Origin: Streptomyces composti
Lineage (GTDB): Bacteria; Actinomycetota; Actinomycetes; Streptomycetales; Streptomycetaceae
Direction: 5' to 3'
Length of the DNA: 64,000 bases
NCBI RefSeq assembly: GCF_012034205.1
Contig: NZ_JAATEM010000018.1
Location: 87,242 to 151,241, forward strand
Shown here: piece after piece, positions 16,453-24,562 of the stretch
How the letters are laid out: each line of letters opens with the position of its first letter
Numbering within the stretch: the first letter of the stretch is position 1
Program-made: the position numbers and the translations under genes
The notes under the pieces: generated by a model
Told to the model about the DNA's origin: nothing
The model's database searches: none
The model's input: the letters and a program-made list of their open reading frames with translations, nothing else

Positions 16453-17463
16453 ATGAGGACGAACACACGCACCCTCGGAAGCACCGGCCCCCGCGTCTTC
16501 CCCCTCGGCCTCGGCTGCATGGGCATGTCCGCGCTGTACGGAGAGGCGGACCGGGCCGAATCGATCGCGACCGTCCACGCCGCCCTGGAAGCCGGCGTGA
16601 CCCTGCTCGACACCGGCGACTTCTACGCCATGGGCCACAACGAGCTGCTGATCGGCGAGGCGCTGCGCACCGCCCCCGCCGCCCGTCGCGAACAGGCCCT
16701 GCTCAGCGTGAAGTTCGGCGCCCTGCGCGACCCGGACGGCGACTGGGCCGGCTACGACGGACGCCCGGCCGCGGTGAAGAACTTCGCCGCCTACTCGCTC
16801 CAGCGCCTCGGCACCGACCACATCGACGTCTACCGCATCGCCCGCGCCGACCCGGACGTGCCGATCGAGGAGACCGTCGGCGCCATCGCCGAGCTGGTCG
16901 AGAAGGGGTACGTCCGGCACATCGGCCTCAGCGAGGTCGGCGCCGACACCATCCGCAGGGCCGCCGCGGTCGCGCCCATCAGCGACCTGCAGATCGAGTA
17001 CTCGCTGATCTCCCGCGCCCTCGAGGAGGAGATCCTGCCCGCCACCCGTGAGCTGGGCATCGGCATCACCGCCTACGGGGTGCTCTCCCGCGGCCTGATC
17101 TCCGGCCACTTCACCGCGGACCGCAGGCTCGCCGCGAACGACTTCCGCGCCCACTCGCCCCGCTTCCAGGGCGACAACCTCCGGCACAACCTCGGTCTCG
17201 TCGACGCCCTGCGCAAGATCGCCGAGCACAAGGGCGTCACCGTCGCCCAGATCGCCATCGCCTGGGTGCTCTCCCGGGGCGAGGACATCGTGCCGCTGAT
17301 CGGCGCCCGTACCCGCGAGCGGCTCGGCGAGTCGCTGGGCGCGCTGGACGTCACGCTCGGCGCGGACGACCTGGCCGCCATCGAGCGGGCCGTGCCGGCC
17401 GGTGCCGCCGCCGGCGCCCGCTACCCGGAACCGCAGATGGCGCACCTCGGAACGAAGGAGTGA
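16453..17463 (+). CDS. aldo/keto reductase, variant active site
   Basis: A 336-residue TIM-barrel oxidoreductase of the AKR superfamily (GLGCMGMSALYG near residues 24-35, LLDTGDFYAMGHNE near 53, KFGA near 90, IGARTRERL near the NADP site). The Asp, Tyr and Lys of the catalytic tetrad are visible. The usual YxxHRxDP motif reads YRIARADP, so Ala stands where the catalytic His is expected. Some Streptomyces relatives share this variant, so it may be a subfamily. Substrate unknown. The TetR gene follows 49 bp downstream, and an operator array precedes it. Confidence 0.9.
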   Translation: MRTNTRTLGSTGPRVFPLGLGCMGMSALYGEADRAESIATVHAALEAGVTLLDTGDFYAMGHNELLIGEALRTAPAARREQALLSVKFGALRDPDGDWAGYDGRPAAVKNFAAYSLQRLGTDHIDVYRIARADPDVPIEETVGAIAELVEKGYVRHIGLSEVGADTIRRAAAVAPISDLQIEYSLISRALEEEILPATRELGIGITAYGVLSRGLISGHFTADRRLAANDFRAHSPRFQGDNLRHNLGLVDALRKIAEHKGVTVAQIAIAWVLSRGEDIVPLIGARTRERLGESLGALDVTLGADDLAAIERAVPAGAAAGARYPEPQMAHLGTKE

Positions 17464-17512
17464 CCGAGGGAGTGGCCGGAGACGCGGCCCTCGCTCCAGG
17501 TACGGTCGAGGC

Positions 17513-18100
17513 ATGGCAGCGACCGAGACCCTGACCGCCGAGCGCATCCTCGAAGCGACCGAGGAGGTGCTGCGCCGCCACGGCCCGGCGAAGGCGACCG
17601 TGGTGGACGTGGCCCGCGCGCTCGGCGTCAGCCACGGCAGCGTCTACCGGCACTTCCGCACCAAGGCGGCGCTCAGGGAGGCGGTCACCAAGCGCTGGCT
17701 CGACCGGACCTCCGAGGCACTGGCCGGGATCGTGGCCGACACCTCCCGCGACCCGGAGCGGCGGCTGCGCGACTGGCTCGCCGCGCTCTTCGAGGCCAAG
17801 CGCCACAAGGCGGGCGACGACCCCGAGCTGTTCGCCACCTATGTCGTGCTCACCGGCGAGCAGGGCAGGGCGGTCGCCGAGCATCTCGACGACCTGACGG
17901 GCCAGTTGACCCGCATCATCGAGGACGGCGTCGCGGCGGGCGTCTTCAGCAGTGACGACCCCGCGGCCACCGCCCGCGCCGTCTTCCACACCACGGGCCG
18001 CTTCCACGACCCGCAGTACGCGCCCGAGTGGAAGGACCCGCGTACGGACGCCGACTTCGCGGCGGTCGTGGACCTGGTACTGCGCGGGCTGCGCGCCTGA
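17513..18100 (+). CDS. TetR-family transcriptional regulator
   Basis: A 195-residue repressor. The helix-turn-helix covers about residues 9-55 (AERILEATEEVLRRHGP, VVDVARALGVSHGSVYRHFRTKAALREAV). The rest is an all-helical ligand domain with a TetR_C-like pattern. The ATG at 17513 follows GGTCGAGG. Co-directional with the reductase and probably in its operon, so it may sense the reductase's substrate and bind the TGACAGAT array. Confidence 0.92.
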   Translation: MAATETLTAERILEATEEVLRRHGPAKATVVDVARALGVSHGSVYRHFRTKAALREAVTKRWLDRTSEALAGIVADTSRDPERRLRDWLAALFEAKRHKAGDDPELFATYVVLTGEQGRAVAEHLDDLTGQLTRIIEDGVAAGVFSSDDPAATARAVFHTTGRFHDPQYAPEWKDPRTDADFAAVVDLVLRGLRA

Positions 18101-18133
18101 GCGGGCAACCGCCGTACGGCCGGCCGCGGTCCC

Positions 18134-18340
18134 TCATGCGGCGGTCGGATCGACGGTGGCCTGATGCGCCTCGGCCAGATGCTCCTCCGCCTTCAGCCAG
18201 GGCAGGAACTGCGCCCCTCTGCGCCAGCCGCAGGTCTCGCATCTGATGGTGCGCTGCACCCCGGTGCGCAGGACGTGCACCACATGCCGGCGCCCGTGCT
18301 GGTCGTAGCGGCTGACCTTGCTCGTGTCGATCTGCGGCAT
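18134..18340 (-). CDS. small hypothetical protein with possible zinc finger
   Basis: A 68-residue protein starting at the ATG at 18340, preceded by GGAGG; longer upstream frames run into a palindrome and are rejected. It starts MPQIDTSKVSRYDQHGRRHV and contains CETC near residue 34 and HLAEAH near 58, a CxxC...HxxxxH arrangement that could bind zinc. No named family is recognised. Confidence 0.7.
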   Translation of the reverse strand: MPQIDTSKVSRYDQHGRRHVVHVLRTGVQRTIRCETCGWRRGAQFLPWLKAEEHLAEAHQATVDPTAA

Positions 18341-18372
18341 GACGCCTCCGGCATCCGTGCGGTCGCCTTCCC

Positions 18373-18396
18373 TGTCGTCCCGGTACCGGGACGACA
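18373..18396. repeat. perfect 24-bp palindrome
   Basis: TGTCGTCCCGGT (18373-18384) is followed immediately by its exact reverse complement, with no loop (centre GGTACC). It lies 32 bp upstream of the small zinc-finger-like gene and about 170 bp downstream of the MFS stop. It could be an operator for the small gene, or a terminator for the MFS mRNA once a loop is opened. Confidence 0.7.
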
Positions 18397-18500
18397 AGGA
18401 GTGTGCAGCAAGACCAACATCAACAGGGGGCGCACGGCCGGGATTTCAGGCTTCGTACAACTGATCCGCGAACAAACGGGACATCGGGTACGGCGGGACG

Positions 18501-18563
18501 CCGGTCCACGGGGCGGCCGGTCCACGGGGCGCCCGGTCTGCGGGCGGCCGGTCCGGGGGCAGC
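18501..18563. repeat. 16-bp tandem repeat after MFS stop codon
   Basis: Four units start at 18501, 18517, 18533 and 18548. The first two share CCGGTCCACGGGGCG; the others are CCGGTCTGCGGGCGG and CCGGTCCGGGGGCAGC. The array ends 2 bp from the MFS stop codon. Confidence 0.8.
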
Positions 18564-18565
18564 CG

Positions 18566-20023
18566 TCAAGAACGGTTCCGGGAGCCGAGGTTCGCCGCCT
18601 CGTGGATCTCCCTGGACTCCAGGCGCTCGGCCGTGCGCAGGGCGGTGCGGCGGGCCCAGGGGCCGGAGGTGAGGGCGCCCACCAGGAGGACCGCCAGGCC
18701 GAAGGCGACCAGGATCCACCAGGCGGGGCGGGCCGCGGGCACGAAGGCGTCGGCGTAGGAGGAGGCGCCTACCCCGGCGGCCAGGACCGCCCCGATCACC
18801 GCGACACCGAGGGTCTGGCCGAGCTGGCGGCTGGTGGAGGCGACCGCGGAGGCCACACCGGCCTGGGCGCGGGGCATGCCGGAGACGGCGGTGTTGGTGA
18901 TGGGTGCGTTGACGAAACCGAAGCCGATGCCGAAGAGGACGTAGCCGAGGAAGAGGGTGGTGGTGGAGGTCTCGGCCTCGAGGAGGGCGAAGAGGAGGGT
19001 GCCGGCGGTCATGGCGCCGCCGGCGATCAGCAGGGGCAGACGGGGGCCGCGGCTGCCGACCAGGCGGCCGGCCAGCGGGGCGCACAGGAACGTCGGGGCG
19101 GCCATCGGCAGCATCCACAGGCCGGCGTCCATGGGGCTCAGGCCGCGGACGTTCTGCAGGTAGAGCGTGGAGAGGAAGAGGAAGCCGCCGAGTGCGGCGA
19201 ACGCGCTCACCGCGATCACCGTCGCCCCGCTGAACGGCGCCGAGCGGAAGAAGCGCAGGTCGATCAGGGGGTCGCGGCGGCGCGGCTCGTAGCGGAGCAG
19301 GGCCGTCAGGGCCACCAGGGCGAGGGCGGCGAACGGGGCGATGGCACCGGCGGTGGTGTGCGGGGCCTCGATGATCGCGTAGGTCAGCGAGCCGAAGAGG
19401 GTGATCACCAGGAGCTGGCCCACCGGGTCGGGGCGGCGGGCGGTGCCCGCGCGGGACTCGGGGACGAAGCGCAGGGTGAGCAGCAGGGCGGCGAGGCCCA
19501 CCGGCAGGTTGACCCAGAAGATCGAGCGCCAGCCGACAGACTGCACCAGCAGCCCGCCCACCAGCGGGCCGGCGGCCATGGAGATGCCGACGACCGCACC
19601 CCACACACCGATCGCGCGGGCGCGCTCGCGGGGGTCGGTGAAGGTGTTGGTGATGATCGACATGGCCACCGGGTTGAGCATGGAGCCGCCCACCGCCTGG
19701 ATCATCCGGAACGCGACCAGCGCCTCCAGGCTGGGGGCGAGGGAGCACAGCAGGGAGCCGAGGGTGAAGACCACCAGGCCCGCCTTGAAGACCCGCTTGC
19801 GGCCGATCCGGTCGGCGGTGGAGCCCGCCAGCATCAGCAGGGACGCCAGGACCAGGGTGTAGGCGTCGATGGCCCACTGCAGGCCCGAGGTGCCGGCGTT
19901 CAGGTCGCGCTGCAGGGAGGGGAGGGCGACGTTCAGCACGGTGTTGTCCAGGCTCACGATCAGCAGGCTCATGCAGCAGATCGCGAGCACCAGCAGCCGT
20001 CGGCGGGGGCTCAGCTCGGGCAT
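18566..20023 (-). CDS. MFS multidrug exporter (DHA2/EmrB-QacA type)
   Basis: A 485-residue transporter with about 14 helices. The first helix carries the DHA2 motif LDNTVLNVALP near residues 27-37. Motif A (STADRIGRKRVFKAG) follows near 68, and motif C (GPLVGGLLVQSVGWRSIFWVNLPVG) lies near 140-165. Proton-driven efflux of a lipophilic compound is expected. The ATG at 20023 is preferred over a GTG three codons upstream, because GGAGG lies just before it. Tandem repeats and a palindrome lie downstream; it is divergent from dusB. Confidence 0.92.
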   Translation of the reverse strand: MPELSPRRRLLVLAICCMSLLIVSLDNTVLNVALPSLQRDLNAGTSGLQWAIDAYTLVLASLLMLAGSTADRIGRKRVFKAGLVVFTLGSLLCSLAPSLEALVAFRMIQAVGGSMLNPVAMSIITNTFTDPRERARAIGVWGAVVGISMAAGPLVGGLLVQSVGWRSIFWVNLPVGLAALLLTLRFVPESRAGTARRPDPVGQLLVITLFGSLTYAIIEAPHTTAGAIAPFAALALVALTALLRYEPRRRDPLIDLRFFRSAPFSGATVIAVSAFAALGGFLFLSTLYLQNVRGLSPMDAGLWMLPMAAPTFLCAPLAGRLVGSRGPRLPLLIAGGAMTAGTLLFALLEAETSTTTLFLGYVLFGIGFGFVNAPITNTAVSGMPRAQAGVASAVASTSRQLGQTLGVAVIGAVLAAGVGASSYADAFVPAARPAWWILVAFGLAVLLVGALTSGPWARRTALRTAERLESREIHEAANLGSRNRS

Positions 20024-20062
20024 GACCTCCACTGTACGCCGGTATCGATAGTGCGGCTAACT

Positions 20063-20083
20063 AATGAATTTTACGGTTTCATT
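20063..20083. promoter_or_regulatory. inverted repeat in MFS/dusB divergent promoter
   Basis: AATGAA (20063-20068) and TTCATT (20078-20083) flank nine bases in an unusually AT-rich block (about 20050-20090) between two divergent starts. This may be an operator for the MFS gene or simply the promoter core. Confidence 0.4.
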
Positions 20084-20149
20084 GCATGGGCCATCCAGTG
20101 TCCGCGTTCCACGGAACGGGGCGTCCCGGCGGCACGGCACAATGGAGGA

Positions 20150-21283
20150 ATGCCCACGCCCCTGCAGATCGGTGAGCACACCGTCCAGCCGCCCGTCGTC
20201 CTGGCCCCGATGGCCGGGATCACCAACGCGCCCTTCCGCACCCTGTGCCGGGAGTTCAGCGGAGGCAAGGGTCTGTTCGTCAGCGAGATGATCACCACCC
20301 GGGCGCTGGTCGAACGCAACGAGAAGACCATGCAGCTGATCCAGTTCGACGCGAGCGAGAAGCCGCGCTCCATCCAGCTGTACGGCGTCGACCCGGCGAC
20401 CGTGGGCAAGGCCGTCCGCATGATCGCCGAGGAGGACCTCGCCGACCACATCGACCTCAACTTCGGCTGCCCCGTGCCCAAGGTCACCCGCAAGGGCGGC
20501 GGCTCGGCCCTCCCGTACAAGCGGAACCTGCTGCGCGCCATCCTGCGCGAGGCGGTCAGCGGCGCCGGGGACCTGCCGGTGACCATGAAGATGCGCAAGG
20601 GCATCGACGACGACCACCTCACCTACCTCGACGCCGGCCGCATCGCCGTGGAGGAGGGCGTCACCGCGATCGCGCTGCACGGCCGCACCACCGCCCAGCA
20701 CTACGGCGGCACCGCCGACTGGGACGCCATCGCCCGCCTCAAGGAGCACGTGCCGGAGATACCGGTGCTCGGCAACGGCGACATCTGGTCGGCCGAGGAC
20801 GCCCTGCGCATGGTGGAGCAGACCGGCTGCGACGGAGTCGTCGTGGGCCGCGGCTGCCTGGGCCGGCCGTGGCTCTTCGCCGACCTGGTCGCGGCCTTCG
20901 AGGGGCGCACCGACGAGCTGATGCGGCCCACCCTGCGCGAGGTGGCCGATGTGATGGTGCGGCACGCCACCCTGCTCGGCGAGTGGATCGGCGACCCGTC
21001 CCGCGGCGTGATCGACTTCCGCAAGCACGTCGCCTGGTACCTCAAGGGCTTCGCGGTCGGCTCCGAGATGCGCAAGCGGCTGGCCGTCACCTCCTCGCTC
21101 GAGGAGCTGCGGGCCGGGCTCGACGAGCTGGACCTCGACCAGCCCTGGCCGGCCGGCGCCGACGGCCCGCGCGGGCGCACCTCTGGCAACAACCGGGTGG
21201 TGCTGCCGGACGGCTGGCTGAAGGACCCCTACGACTGCGCGGGCGTCGGCGAGGACGCCGAACTGGACACCTCCGGCGGCTGA
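20150..21283 (+). CDS. dusB: tRNA-dihydrouridine synthase DusB
   Basis: A 377-residue FMN enzyme reducing uridine in the tRNA D-loop. The N-terminal TIM barrel starts VVLAPMAGITNAPFRTLCREF. SEMITTRAL, IQLYG and the catalytic Cys in DLNFGCPVPKVTRKGGGSAL (near residue 107) follow. HGRTTAQHYGG and VLGNGDIWSAEDA are the substrate and phosphate-binding motifs. The ATG at 20150 is preceded by an RBS-like GGAGG variant. The stop codon lies inside the first copy of a 19-bp repeat. Confidence 0.95.
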   Translation: MPTPLQIGEHTVQPPVVLAPMAGITNAPFRTLCREFSGGKGLFVSEMITTRALVERNEKTMQLIQFDASEKPRSIQLYGVDPATVGKAVRMIAEEDLADHIDLNFGCPVPKVTRKGGGSALPYKRNLLRAILREAVSGAGDLPVTMKMRKGIDDDHLTYLDAGRIAVEEGVTAIALHGRTTAQHYGGTADWDAIARLKEHVPEIPVLGNGDIWSAEDALRMVEQTGCDGVVVGRGCLGRPWLFADLVAAFEGRTDELMRPTLREVADVMVRHATLLGEWIGDPSRGVIDFRKHVAWYLKGFAVGSEMRKRLAVTSSLEELRAGLDELDLDQPWPAGADGPRGRTSGNNRVVLPDGWLKDPYDCAGVGEDAELDTSGG

Positions 21284-21352
21284 TCACCGCGCCGGCGGGG
21301 TGCACACCTCCGGTGGCTGATCGTTCCGGGCGCACACCTCCGGCGGCTGATC
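21267..21352. repeat. 19-bp repeat, three copies spanning two convergent gene ends
   Basis: ACACCTCCGGCGGCTGATC occurs at 21267-21285 and 21334-21352, and with one mismatch (GGTGG) at 21304-21322. Copy one contains the dusB TGA stop. Copy three overlaps by two bases the stop codon of the convergent sulfatase gene. Spacings are 37 and 30 bp. Confidence 0.9.
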
Positions 21353-23420
21353 ACTCCTTCGTCGGGTGCGGTGTGGAGCCGAACGCGGTCAGGAAGCGGT
21401 CGCGGAAGTCGCTCATCTTCCACACTGGCGCCTTCTCCGCCGGCCTGAGCCCCTCCGTCCACTTCCAGTCGTCGATCTGCTCCAGCACCTTCGGGTCCTT
21501 GGCGACGATCGTGACGGGCACGTCACGGTTCGCGTTGAGGCCGCTGACCCTGGGCCTGGGCTGGTGGTCGCCCAGGAACACCAGCACGGTGTCGTCGGTG
21601 CCGTAGCGCTCCAGCCACTGCACCAGGCTGGTCACCGAGTAGCGGATGGACTTGCCGTACTCCTCCCGGGACCCGTCCGGGTCGGCCAGGACCTCCTCGG
21701 GCGACTTCCCGGCCGCCTCGATCTCCTTGAAGACCGAGCCGTCGCCCAGGTCCTCCCAGTCGACGAGCTCCGGGATCGGCGCCCAGGGCTGGTGGCTGGA
21801 GGTGAGGATGATCTCCGCCATCAGCGGCTTGTCCCGCTTCTTGCCGTGCTCGAGCCGCTGGAACGCCTCGAGCGCGTACTGGTCGGGCATGGTCGACCAG
21901 CTGAACTTCGGGCCCTTGTAACCGAGCTGGAAGGCGTTGTAGACCTTCTCCAGCCCGTACCACTCGGCCTCCGGCCAGCCCTTCTGCACACCGGGCATGA
22001 TCCCCACGGTGTCCCAGGCACCGGTCTTCTGGAACGCCTTGGTGAGCGTCAGATGATTGCCGCTGGTCACGGTCCGGTACCGCTGCTGGTTGTCGACCCA
22101 GAGGCCGGACAGCGCGGTGGAGTGGCCCAGCCAGCTGCTGCCGCCGTAGGTCGCCGAGGTCAGCCAGCCGCTGCGGGCCTGGTAGCCGGCCTCGGCGAGA
22201 GACTCGGTGCCGGCGTCCAGCGCGGGCGTCACGGTGGGCGCGATCACGGGGTCCTCGATGGCGCTGCGCCCGTAGCTCTCGATGAAGGTGATCAGGACGT
22301 CCTTGCCACGCAGCTCGGGCACCAGCTGGTCGGGCGGCGTACCGCCGAAGGTGTCGGACCGCGCCTCCCGGGCGAAGGCCGCCTCGTCCCGCAGGGTGCC
22401 CACCACCCGGTCGGACTGCTCCCTGATCGCATCGGCCGTCCGTTCCGAGGCGATGGGCATTCCGGCCAGCTTCAGATGCAGCACGGCGCAGGCGATCCAC
22501 GCGATCGCCGCGATCGCCGTGCCCCGCGAGGCACGGGGGCGGTGCCGGGCCAGCAGATGGGCCAGCCGGACGGTGGCGAGCGCGGTCAGCACCACCAGAA
22601 GCACGGAGAGGACGATCGCGCCGATGCCGGCGGCGGTCGCGGCGGTGCCGCCCATCGCGTCCGAGACGTAGGACTGGGCGTCGTCCAGAAGCTCCCAGTC
22701 GAGGACGAGGTTGAAGCCCCGGCCCAGGAACTCGTTGAAGCCCATGTCCAGCAGATTGAGCACGGTCAGCGCACCGAGCCCCGCGCCGCAGAGCGCGGCC
22801 ACGGCGGTCCTCAGGCGGCGCCGGGGGAGCGCCAGCAGCACGACGACGGCGAGGATGCCCTCACCGGGGATCCGGGTGAACCGGTTGAGGCGCAGCGCGT
22901 CGAGCGAGCTGGGCAGCAGCAGAGCGCCCAGGACGAGGACCGCGGCGAGGACGTGGAGGGTGACGCGGGCGGCGGGGGACTTCGTGAGCCGCGCGCCGGG
23001 GAGCCGGAAGCGGGGCGTCGGAGCGGGTGCCCCGGTGTCCTCGGTGCCCTCCGGTTCTGGTCCCGGTTCCGGTGTCGCTTCCGGTCCCGGCTCGGCGGAC
23101 GGCTGGTCCGGCTTCTCGCGGGCCTCTGAGTCCTTCGGAGCCTCCGCGTCCTTCGGGGCCTGCGCGTCCTTCGGGGCCTGCGCGTCCTTCGGGGCCTGCG
23201 CGTCGTCCGGCTCCTCCAGCTCCTCCGAGTCCTTCGGGTTCTCCGCGTTCTCCGGCTTCTCTGCGTGTTCCGAGCCCTTCAACTCCTCCTGCTCATCCGG
23301 ATCGTCCGGCTTCTCCGGGTGTTCCGAGCCCTCCGGGTCGGCCGGGCCGTCCGCCGTCTCTGCGTTCCTCGCGTTCTCCTCGCTCTGTGCCTTCTGAGCC
23401 GGCTCTGCGTTCTCCGGCAT
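21351..23420 (-). CDS. LTA-synthase-like membrane sulfatase
   Basis: A 689-residue protein. Residues 1-~130 are a disordered, Glu/Pro/Asp-rich tail with a six-residue repeat (APKDAQ). About five helices follow, between residues ~150 and 330. Residues ~370-680 form an extracellular alkaline-phosphatase/sulfatase-fold domain with ITFIESYGRSA, GHSTALSGLW, TSSHQPWAP and FLGDHQPRP metal-site motifs. Relatives transfer glycerol phosphate or phosphoethanolamine onto wall or lipid acceptors; the substrate here is unknown. The start at 23420 is the likeliest, as upstream frames cross a stem-loop. No terminal domain is missing. Confidence 0.85.
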   Translation of the reverse strand: MPENAEPAQKAQSEENARNAETADGPADPEGSEHPEKPDDPDEQEELKGSEHAEKPENAENPKDSEELEEPDDAQAPKDAQAPKDAQAPKDAEAPKDSEAREKPDQPSAEPGPEATPEPGPEPEGTEDTGAPAPTPRFRLPGARLTKSPAARVTLHVLAAVLVLGALLLPSSLDALRLNRFTRIPGEGILAVVVLLALPRRRLRTAVAALCGAGLGALTVLNLLDMGFNEFLGRGFNLVLDWELLDDAQSYVSDAMGGTAATAAGIGAIVLSVLLVVLTALATVRLAHLLARHRPRASRGTAIAAIAWIACAVLHLKLAGMPIASERTADAIREQSDRVVGTLRDEAAFAREARSDTFGGTPPDQLVPELRGKDVLITFIESYGRSAIEDPVIAPTVTPALDAGTESLAEAGYQARSGWLTSATYGGSSWLGHSTALSGLWVDNQQRYRTVTSGNHLTLTKAFQKTGAWDTVGIMPGVQKGWPEAEWYGLEKVYNAFQLGYKGPKFSWSTMPDQYALEAFQRLEHGKKRDKPLMAEIILTSSHQPWAPIPELVDWEDLGDGSVFKEIEAAGKSPEEVLADPDGSREEYGKSIRYSVTSLVQWLERYGTDDTVLVFLGDHQPRPRVSGLNANRDVPVTIVAKDPKVLEQIDDWKWTEGLRPAEKAPVWKMSDFRDRFLTAFGSTPHPTKE
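23130..23201. repeat. 18-bp coding repeat in sulfatase tail
   Basis: Four 18-bp units (23130, 23148, 23166, 23184); the last three are identical (GTCCTTCGGGGCCTGCGC on the plus strand). On the coding strand they encode the APKDAQ repeat of the cytoplasmic tail. Confidence 0.9.
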
Positions 23421-23718
23421 CCGGTGCAGGCGTGTGTTGACAGGCAACCCGGAGGTCCTTCCGTACCCGTGACTCGGTGAGAGCGGCGGACCCGGCGTGG
23501 GGGCCCGGGTCCGCCACAGGTCCGTACGGGCGCGCTGACCGGTGCGTTCAGCGTGTGCCGTGCCGGCTCGGCAAACACCTGGCAAATACCCGGCCCCGCG
23601 AAGGACATCCCTGCGCCGCACTGTCCGCCGGCAGCCGCTCGGGGAGCCCGGGGGAGGGGCACCGGTCCGCCGGAGAAGGTGAGGATCTCGGCGTCTCCCC
23701 GCCGGCCGGCTCGGCCGG
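23421..23718. other. intergenic region with stem-loop at 23485-23515
   Basis: No gene is seen. An 11-bp perfect stem (GGCGGACCCGG at 23485-23495, CCGGGTCCGCC at 23505-23515, nine-base loop) could terminate the RibD-like gene or lie in the sulfatase leader. Two similar blocks, CGGCAAACACC and TGGCAAATACC, lie near 23570-23590. Confidence 0.5.
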
Positions 23719-24347
23719 TCAGGGCGCCGGCCGTTCGTAGCGGGGCGCACCGTCGACGCGGTACGTCTGCAGGATCAGGCCGCCCGGGGTCGACCACAGG
23801 TCGGTCAGGGTCAGGCCGAGGTCGGGGCCGGTGCTGGGGAACAGACGGGGCCCTGGCCGACGACAACGGGGTGGACGAGCAGGACGAGTTCGTCGACGAG
23901 GCCGTGCGCGAGCAGCGTGCGGATCAGGGTGCCGCTGCCCCAGACCTGCAGCTCGCCGCCCGGCTCGGCCTTGAGCGCCCGGACGGCGTCGGGGACGTCG
24001 CCGGACAGGACGGTGGTGCCCGGCCAGTCCGGGTCGGTGAGGGTGGTGGAGACGACGTACTTGGGGCGGCCGTCGAGTGCCTGGCCGACGGGATTGCCCG
24101 GGTCCATGCCCGCGCCCCAGGAGGCGGCGAAGCTCTCGTAGGTGCGGCGGCCGAACAGGAACGCACCGGCGTTCAGGAAGGTCCGGCCGATGAACCCGGA
24201 CGCCTCCTCGTCCAGCAGCGGCGGGGCCCAGCCGAACCGCGCGAAGCCGCCGCGGGCCTCCTGCTCTGCCGTGCCTGCCACCCGGATCCAGCGGTGCCCC
24301 TGGGTCACGCCGTCGACAAAGATGTTGGTGATCGTCCTGAGCCTCAT
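23719..24347 (-). pseudogene. RibD C-terminal/dihydrofolate reductase-like gene, frameshifted
   Basis: The gene starts at the ATG at 24347 (RBS GGAAGG), and the product begins MRLRTITNIFVDGVTQG. It continues in the RibD_C fold (FLFGRRTYESFAASWG, KYVVSTTL, LQVWGSGTLIRTLLAHGLVDELVLLVHPVVVGQGP). At that point the frame diverges and ends 12 residues later. The expected ending (RLFPSTGPDLGLTLTDLWS, then GLILQTYRV) lies in the next frame, down to 23719. One C seems to be missing in the run of four at 23847-23850 (GGGG on the plus strand). Either a recent inactivation or a base-calling error; the rest looks intact. Likely an NADPH-dependent reductase of unknown substrate. Confidence 0.85.
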
Positions 24348-24378
24348 GCCGTGCTTCCTTCCGCACCGGAGTCCGCCC

Positions 24379-24438
24379 GGAGCCCGCGCCGGATGTCCGG
24401 AGCCCGCGCCGGATGCCGGTGCCCGACGCCGGACTTCG
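24379..24438. repeat. 20-bp tandem repeat upstream of RibD-like gene
   Basis: GGAGCCCGCGCCGGATG starts at 24379 and again at 24399. A degenerate third unit (GTGCCCGACGCCGGACTTCG) starts at 24419. The array begins about 32 bp upstream of the RibD-like start codon. Confidence 0.8.
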
Positions 24439-24562
24439 CTCGGAGTCGTCCCCGGAGCCGTCGTCGGATGGGACCGGTTCGCGGAGCGGATCTCATCGGT
24501 GCCCGCATGGTGAAACGGCGGCCCCTGCGACAGCGTGATTCTCGCCACCCTTGATAGGTCTT

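Noticed and set aside
23560..23600. Cyclic di-AMP-type riboswitch near the GGCAAACACC/GGCAAATACC pair
   Set aside because: Only a loose repeat is present; the expected paired stems and conserved GACAGG-type motifs are absent.
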